From Tenebrio molitor (lineage: Eukaryota > Arthropoda > Insecta > Coleoptera > Tenebrionidae), in contig NC_091055.1 in the NCBI RefSeq assembly GCF_963966145.1, forward strand, positions 11,222,001 through 11,286,000: 64,000 bases of DNA. Reading direction: 5' to 3'. This document shows positions 58,081 to 64,000 of the stretch, one piece after another. Under the pieces are notes generated by a model. That model worked only from the letters and a program-made list of their open reading frames with translations. It was not told the DNA's origin and ran no database searches. A program made the translations under genes and the position numbers. How positions within the stretch are numbered: position 1 is the first letter of the stretch; each line of letters starts with the position of its first letter.

Positions 58081-59715
58081 GACAACAAAATGAAGATAAA
58101 CAAACAGGAAGCAAATATACACTCAAAATAATCTACAATGTATGGCACTTGAAATAAATACAGCTTGATACTTCTGCACGCTCAGAACTTCATGAAGTGC
58201 ACTAACAACAAAATGAAGATAAACAAACAGAAAGCAAATGAACACTAAAAGACATTCTATAGTGTTTTTTTTTAACGCTGGCCATAGGGATTTACATGAC
58301 AAAAACTTTGGATCGTGTTAATAAGCTTTTTAGCAGGAATTTTTAAGTGAGATTTTGCAGAATATTAGATTAGTATTTTATAAATCAATTTCAGTTTATT
58401 TTATACTACAGAATAAAATAATTACGGAATTAATTTAAAAAAACTACTTTTAACTTATTACATTATCATTATCATTATAGAAGGTTTTATAATCGTAGAC
58501 AGTTACAAAATGTTCGACAAAATTTTTATGATCGTCTTGGTTAGTTTAGTGTCTTACTTACAGCCTATTGAAGACAGTTTGAACAATTTATGAAATGAAA
58601 ATTCAAAAATAATTAAAGTATGTAGTTTCAAATTGTTGAAGTAGAATTTTATTTATTTTGATGTAATTATGATTTCCTATGTTTTATGTTTATGAAATAA
58701 AACTGCACATTTTTCAAAATCTCTCCCATTCACTTATTTCTTTATTGAAAAGGTATCCATTGAAAATGATTACTGTTTGACGCTTGTTGAGTTTACATTA
58801 CGTCAGCCTACTTGGCAAATCACGTAGTAAATTTAATAAACTTATTTTTGCTCTACACCGTGATTATTTTGCTTTGTACGATGGGCCGAACTAAAATTGA
58901 TTTATAAAATACTAATCTAATATTCTACCAAATTTCACTTAAAAATTCCTACTAAAAAGCTCATTAACAGACCCTAAACTTTTTAGCATGTAAATCCCTA
59001 TGGCCAGAGTTAAAAAAAAGGCACTGTATACCTACACTGTGTCGCACTATGAAGACAACTTGATATTTTCGTTGTTTGTAGAAATAGAATTGAATATTTG
59101 AATTTTTCCACAGACGTAGAAATTCATGAAGTGCATTAATAACAAAATGAAGATAAACAAACAGAAAACAGATAAAAACTGAAAACAGTCTACAGTGTGT
59201 CGCACTTAAGATGAAGACAGTCTGATATTTTCGTTGTCAATAGAAATAGGAATTTTAATTTTGCACAATCGTAAAACTTTACGAGGTGTTTTAACAAGAA
59301 AATGAAGATAAACAAACATAGAGCAAACGAACACTCAAAACTATCTACAATGTGTCGCACTTAAAACGAAAACAGCCTGATATGTTCGTTATCCTTTGCA
59401 ATAGAATTTTTGCACAATCGTAAAACTTCACCAGGTACTTTACCTTTTAAGTAAGTTGGAAAACTAGCGAAAATTGAAAATTACCAAAAGATCAAAATGT
59501 GAATGTTGTATTGAAATTCGTGCAAGGGGTCAAAATTACATTCTGAATAAGTTTTTCTGATTCTTCTTCTTTAGATATCTCCAACGCGAAGAAGTAGAGT
59601 AGCTCAACCATATGAAATTCTACGAACGTTGAAAAGTTCAAACCTACCGGCTTCTACAGGTAACGAAAATATCAGATTGTCATTTTAAGTGCAGACACAT
59701 TGTACATATCTACGC
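58081..59715. repeat. tandem repeat of ~120-155 bp units, interrupted
   Basis: AACAAAATGAAGATAAACAA begins units near 58083, 58206, 59139 and 59296. Each continues to CTACA(A/G)TGTGTCGCACTT and, in most, CTGATATTTTCGTT. The array is split by the element at 58265-59020. An inverted part-copy at 59660-59712 (AACGAAAATATCAGATTGTC) follows the last direct unit. Confidence 0.75.
58265..59020. mobile_element. ~755 bp inverted-repeat element inside the tandem array
   Basis: Left TTTTTTTTAACGCTGGCCAT+AGGGATTTACATG; right CATGTAAATCCCTATGGCCA+GAGTTAAAAAAAAG. The arms are similar for about 130 bp (AGTGAGATTTTGCAGAATAT and complement). It interrupts one array unit. No ORF. Confidence 0.85.
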
Positions 59716-59902
59716 GGAAAAGAAAAACCTTTTATTACTTGGTAGTTAAGTAGAAACGTGTCGATGGAATTTTTAATGCGAAACTGATTTATTCCGTAAT
59801 TCTAGACGGTACATTTTATTATCCAACACAATAACAGATCGATTGATATAAGTTTTCGAAAATGATCGATTTTACTCAACGACAATCTACGTTTTTTCAA
59901 TA
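59716..59902. other. short spacer, no feature
   Basis: Nothing recognised. Confidence 0.4.
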
Positions 59903-60674
59903 TACAGGGTGTCGCAAAATTAACGTATTCCAAGTCGGGGGGTCTTGTAGGGAAAAATCTCAGGAATCTAGAAAAAATAAAAAAAAATATAGGGGGGGGG
60001 GTCTTTAATGGGTCTGAAGGTTCGGTAATTGTTCACTTTAACTACTTCTGGAATTTCCGCGTTTTTTCTGGCTAGACAGCCTCAGGACGTCCTCCTACAT
60101 CGTTTCCCATCAGTCAAACCTTGTGCAAATGAAAATTTTCCTTACCCTTTAGTTATACTAAGACTTGGCGCGACCTTGACGCGACCTTGAAATACAACAA
60201 GAGATTAAAAAAAGGCATTTGCACAAGATTTCAATGGTGGGACACGATCTAGGAGGACCCTCTGAGGCTGTCTAGCCAGAAAAAACGCGAAAATTCCAGA
60301 AGTAGTTAAAGTGAACAATTACCGAAGGTTCAAACTTTGCATCATGTTTTCTTCAAATAAAAAATATAAATGGTTGACATTCATTTTGAAATATGGTGAG
60401 GATGATTATGTAAAATATTAAAATATAAATGAAAAGACATTTCTTGAAAAAACAGCTTTATCTCGAAAAAATAAGTTTTATTTTTCCAATTTTTGTTCAA
60501 AAGGGAAGTACAACATAGCTAGAATATTAATCAGGTACTTTTGAACAAATATTGGCAACTTTGATATTTTGTTCAAAGTGACAGCAATTTTTTTTAAAAC
60601 ATTTTTACTTGGTCAACAGGATGTTCCCCACTAAGCCCCGAACTCGGAATAAGATAATTTTAAGACACGCTGTA
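59903..60674. mobile_element. 772 bp TA-flanked element with internal palindrome
   Basis: TACAGGGTGTCGCAAAATTA at the left and, in complement, TACAGCGTGTCTTAAAATTA at the right, both continuing to TATTCC(A/G)AGT. Inside, 60014-60130 and 60215-60332 form a 115 bp inverted pair (CAATTGTTCACTTTAACTAC-type arms around CTGGCTAGACAGCCTCAGGA), with a loop holding a duplicated GCGACCTTGA. Confidence 0.8.
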
Positions 60675-61980
60675 GAAATATTTTTCTTATTTTATAATTT
60701 GCCGTCACAACTTTATATTTTTTTATCTTAGCAATTAAAAGAAGCTATTCTGTCAGACATGAACTAGTTTCGTTTGGTTTCTTTCCAAATCTCTAGACTG
60801 CGACACAAATGTTAATCTGATGGCATCAAATCTGAAGAATATAAATGAGAATGAGCCATCCAAAGTTTGCATCCAAACTTCTTAATTTTTTTGGCGCCAC
60901 ATGTGGTTTTACATAACCTCGATGAAACAGAACCCCCTATTCTTCTTTGGTGATGATCTAGTGATAATCCACAATCTCATGGAGAAAAATTCTGTCCATA
61001 TCCCTCCATCTAATCTTCTTAGGAGAATCCTCTCAGAAAGGACTCATTTTCTAAAAGAGAAATAATTTGGACGTACAGATAGAAATTCTCTGCTGAAAAT
61101 TGATTTTTCCCAATTTTGGAAATGACAAAATCTAATGAATTTTTGAGCAAGTTCCTCAGCGATACTGATCCCAATTTGTCCATCATGGTCTTCATGAGGT
61201 ACTCATTTACAGATCTAGCTTCATCCTCCAAACTCTAATATCCAGATCCAAAACTTCTTCTACTTCTCTTCTAATGGCTCTACTAACTCGCTAACTTTTT
61301 ATTTTTTGGAACATCTCTATTATTTATTTGATGATCCAATCTATGTTATTTTGTAGTACACAGATTCTAACTTGGAGGCGAACACACCTGGATAAAAGAC
61401 GTAATGCCTAAAAGCTATTAAAGCTTGAACTTTGCTTTATTACTGTATGTAGCAAAAATAATAGGTTTAGTTTTTCCAAGATTCTTTATCTCCAATTAAT
61501 TTTACTCCACACAACTTGTAGTTGTTTAGAATCCATCGCTTGATGATATTTTATGAAATAACATTAGTATGAAACGGTAATTTAAGTTTTTAAAAATGGG
61601 TTCGAAGCAGAACTCTGAAGTACACTCTAGGCAAATTTTTCAAATTCGGATTGATTGTATTCAAGACAAGAACATTTTTGTATCAAATAAAATAAAAAAC
61701 GCCCACGTTCTAATTTTTCCAAAAATAATGTACTGCCTAGAATAAATTATGTATAAATACAGCTTTTTAAAAGGTTTGGTTTCACTGTGATCACGGATAG
61801 ATTTAATTTTATTAACGACAATTTGCGGGTCTTGGAAAAAGCTTTCTTTTAAGCTTCAACTAATGAAATAGAACGTGAGCTATTTGGTATAACGGAGTGA
61901 GATATTTTTTTTTTGTAATTAGTATCATTAAATAGATTTCTTGTTAGATAATTTTTAATAGGCGAACGGTAGTTTTGTTA
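60675..61980. other. non-genic stretch
   Basis: A 70-codon minus ORF (61019-61231) has protein-like composition and might be a decayed mobile-element fragment, but it matches nothing that I recognise. No other features. Confidence 0.35.
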
Positions 61981-63460
61981 AGAGTCTTGGATAATCGACG
62001 ATGTCGTTCAGGAGTTGCCTTTTGTGCGTAGTCAGCTCGATAAGTGTCCAAGCCTCGACCATGGTAGCTCGACATATCGCCCAATCACATCGAATTTATA
62101 GGTAGTCAGCGGTAAGCCGTTCAGCCTGGCACCGCAAATACCTGGTTTTATTTTGAAATGTGGCCTTTCCTATTGTCGCGTCTGAGACAATAAATACTTA
62201 GGTAATTGTGGGGACCGAGCTGCGATTTGTGACAATGGATAAAGTGGTGGAAATGTTCGGAATGTGATCTCGCTAAATGCCGCCATAAAAACTAAACGCG
62301 TGTATGAGTGTCTCGGTCTGATCGTCCCTTCTGACAACTCAACCGGAACGGGTCATTCCGATTTCTTCTAATCAAATTAGAGATGCATTAGCGAGGGAGG
62401 CTGCGACGAGAGCCGCCACTCAATGATTCTCTCGTAGATTGGAGTTTTGTCTATTAGTATGAAAGGAGTGGAGCGTGAGAGCCGACCATAAATAATTTCG
62501 GCACAAATAGATCCAGTTCATTTACATGTTTCGAATAATAAGCCGCAAAAAAGGTAATACATCTTAAAGGACGCCGTAATAAGGCGCTCAATACCCTATT
62601 ATGTCATAATGGTCCCGGAGCTACCCTCCGGCGGCCCTATTATCCCTGGTACATAAGATATGCAAAGAAGTGTTTGTTTATATCGTATCTTCTTAGCGGC
62701 ATGTGTAGCCATATGTCAGAGCCCTAGTGTTATCGGACCACTTTGCAGCAAATTGCTACGATCTACACCAATCTACGGAGGGAGACGGCCGTATGGTCCT
62801 GGCACAGGAACAGGATAGAGATAGTGTGAAGATCGTCAACCGCGAACTAACCTGAAAATTGCTTTCCGCGAAATACGTTGCCGAGCTTAGAGCAGTTCAA
62901 GGGTTACTCCCGTACCTATTCTTTAATATAATCTAGGTGATGACGTGTCGGGTAATAACCTCCTCCTCCTCCTCCTCCTCCTCCACTTGAGCCAATTCCG
63001 GAGCAAACAAGATTTCTTCGGTGGAGTCCGACCTCTCGGAGAAGTGTCCCATCGTGATGTAAATCGTCCCGACACAAATTAGTTCCATCGAACTCGAAAA
63101 CGGCAGAAGTGACAAACGCTAACAAGTTATTACATGAAGTTGATATGAAATGGGGGACGCTTTCAGACGGGGGAACTCATACGCGGTGCAGTTCGTGACA
63201 GTCGAGTCTGGACCCCGATGCATCGATGGCGGTGTCAGAGCGTTGCGCTTTTCCGAACGTGTCATTTTGTAATTGGAGTGATTCACCCTTTGTGCAGAGC
63301 GGCATCGCAAAAATGGCGTTGTTTTGGCGCAATTTAGCGGAAAAGTGAACGGGCGTCTTTGCAGTCGGACGTCCCGGCGGCGGCGTCGCTTCCACATTCG
63401 GCCGCCGTCTCAAGCTCCGCCTTGCGCCGCCTTCGCAGCTAGGCTAACAAGTATATCTAA
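61981..63460. promoter_or_regulatory. GC-richer island, candidate regulatory DNA
   Basis: Repeat-poor sequence with rising GC towards 63.4 kb and a (TCC)n tract at about 62960-62985. Around 62659 an ATGCAAA octamer-like site and TGTTTGTTTA forkhead-like site lie within 20 bp. ORFs here are driven by composition. Could hold enhancers or the promoter of a neighbouring gene. Confidence 0.3.
62960..62985. repeat. (TCC)n microsatellite
   Basis: Nine consecutive CCT/TCC repeats. Confidence 0.9.
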
Positions 63461-64000
63461 GCCCAACATGTTACGTACATTGTAGCACCAGTCCGATACT
63501 TCCAATCCAGATAACATTTTAAAATATCGCTGCATTCTTCGACCCTCTTTGTACTTTTAAATTCAAACTATCTCGCTTTGCCGAACTCTCTGAAAATCTA
63601 AATAGGGTTCACGTAGGGATCTCCTTTGTTTCACAGGGAATCTGATAAATTGCCGACGATAAATCCAGATATTTGTGACGTGTCCGAAGCAAATTCTTAA
63701 TTTCTACGGTCGCAACGGCCGATGCGATCACCGAAAAATCAACAAATTAATGCAAGGTGAATTACTAAATACGATAAGAGGAGATACGACTGCAGCTTCA
63801 CAAGCAATAAGAAAGAACTCACAAAGTATAAAAATAAATGAAAACTTAGCTCATTCAGCTGCTGATTAAATTAAACCGAGGGGACTGACTCCTTGTCACT
63901 CTACAGTTTAAAAACGTGTAAAGATATCTCAGCAAGGATTATTTCACGAGGACCTACATAACATAGAACACCCAATTTACTCCCTTCAATCTATTACTCT
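63461..64000. other. window end, no feature
   Basis: A 64-codon plus ORF at 63675 without a recognisable domain. No gene supported. Confidence 0.4.

Noticed and set aside
61019..61231. 70-codon minus ORF, possible mobile-element fragment
   Set aside because: Could not be tied to any transposase or reverse transcriptase motif by eye.
63365..63447. Terminal exon after an acceptor at 63364, phase-compatible with the exon ending 57263
   Set aside because: It would give a short Arg/Gly-rich tail with immediate stop and no domain; more likely a chance ORF in a CpG-rich patch.
1..64000. CRISPR arrays, bacterial operons, Shine-Dalgarno sites, tRNA genes
   Set aside because: The window is eukaryotic; no spaced identical repeats of CRISPR type and no tRNA A/B box pair with a foldable cloverleaf were found by eye.

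Overview
The window looks like nuclear DNA from an arthropod, most likely an insect and possibly a beetle. It is AT-rich, has spliceosomal introns (many of only 45-90 bp), carries animal gene families (Rap2 GTPase, phospholipid scramblase), and is dense in small non-autonomous DNA transposons. The order is inferred from general character, not from a database match.

Layout. 1-7.5 kb is a repeat-rich block. A decayed tandem array with a recurring ACTTAAGTAGATTAG-like motif is broken by a 2.5 kb inverted-repeat element (itself holding a tyrosine-recombinase remnant and a nested MITE), a 5S-rRNA-derived SINE and a long foldback element. 7.5-17.8 kb has no gene I can support, only small repeats. 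17.8-21.3 kb holds two divergent host genes: an intronless Rap2-type small GTPase (minus) and a six-exon phospholipid scramblase (plus). 21.3-23.7 kb is AT-rich spacer. From about 23.7 kb a plus-strand gene begins: a 5' UTR exon, two coding exons (23970-24092, 24727-25201) and, about 32 kb away, a phase-compatible exon at 57147-57263. It has no stop in the window. Its Ser/Pro/His-rich composition and two SUMO-consensus sites resemble the regulatory N-terminus of a developmental transcription factor, but no DNA-binding domain lies in the window and I could not name it.

The giant intron (25202-57146) carries most of the mobile DNA. The standout is an intact seven-exon, 885-residue gene (30476-34816) joining a Mutator-like (MULE) transposase core to a YqaJ-type PD-(D/E)XK nuclease, on the same strand as its host gene. 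Around it are a pogo-like remnant with a PHD-like tail, a second 5S-derived SINE, several TA-flanked elements ending in TACAGGGTG, copies of a 210 bp MITE family, and hairpin repeats with a conserved CG-rich core. Between them are TE-poor, GC-richer islands (about 40.7-41.4, 45.7-47.1, 50.9-52.0 kb) that are candidate enhancers of the host gene. 57.3-64 kb is further intron or intergenic DNA: a tandem repeat split by an inverted-repeat element, one more TA element, and GC-rich islands near 57.5-58.1 and 62-63.4 kb.

The Rap2 and scramblase genes act at the plasma membrane but nothing here links them functionally beyond the shared 1 kb divergent intergenic region. No tRNA, complete rRNA or CRISPR was found.
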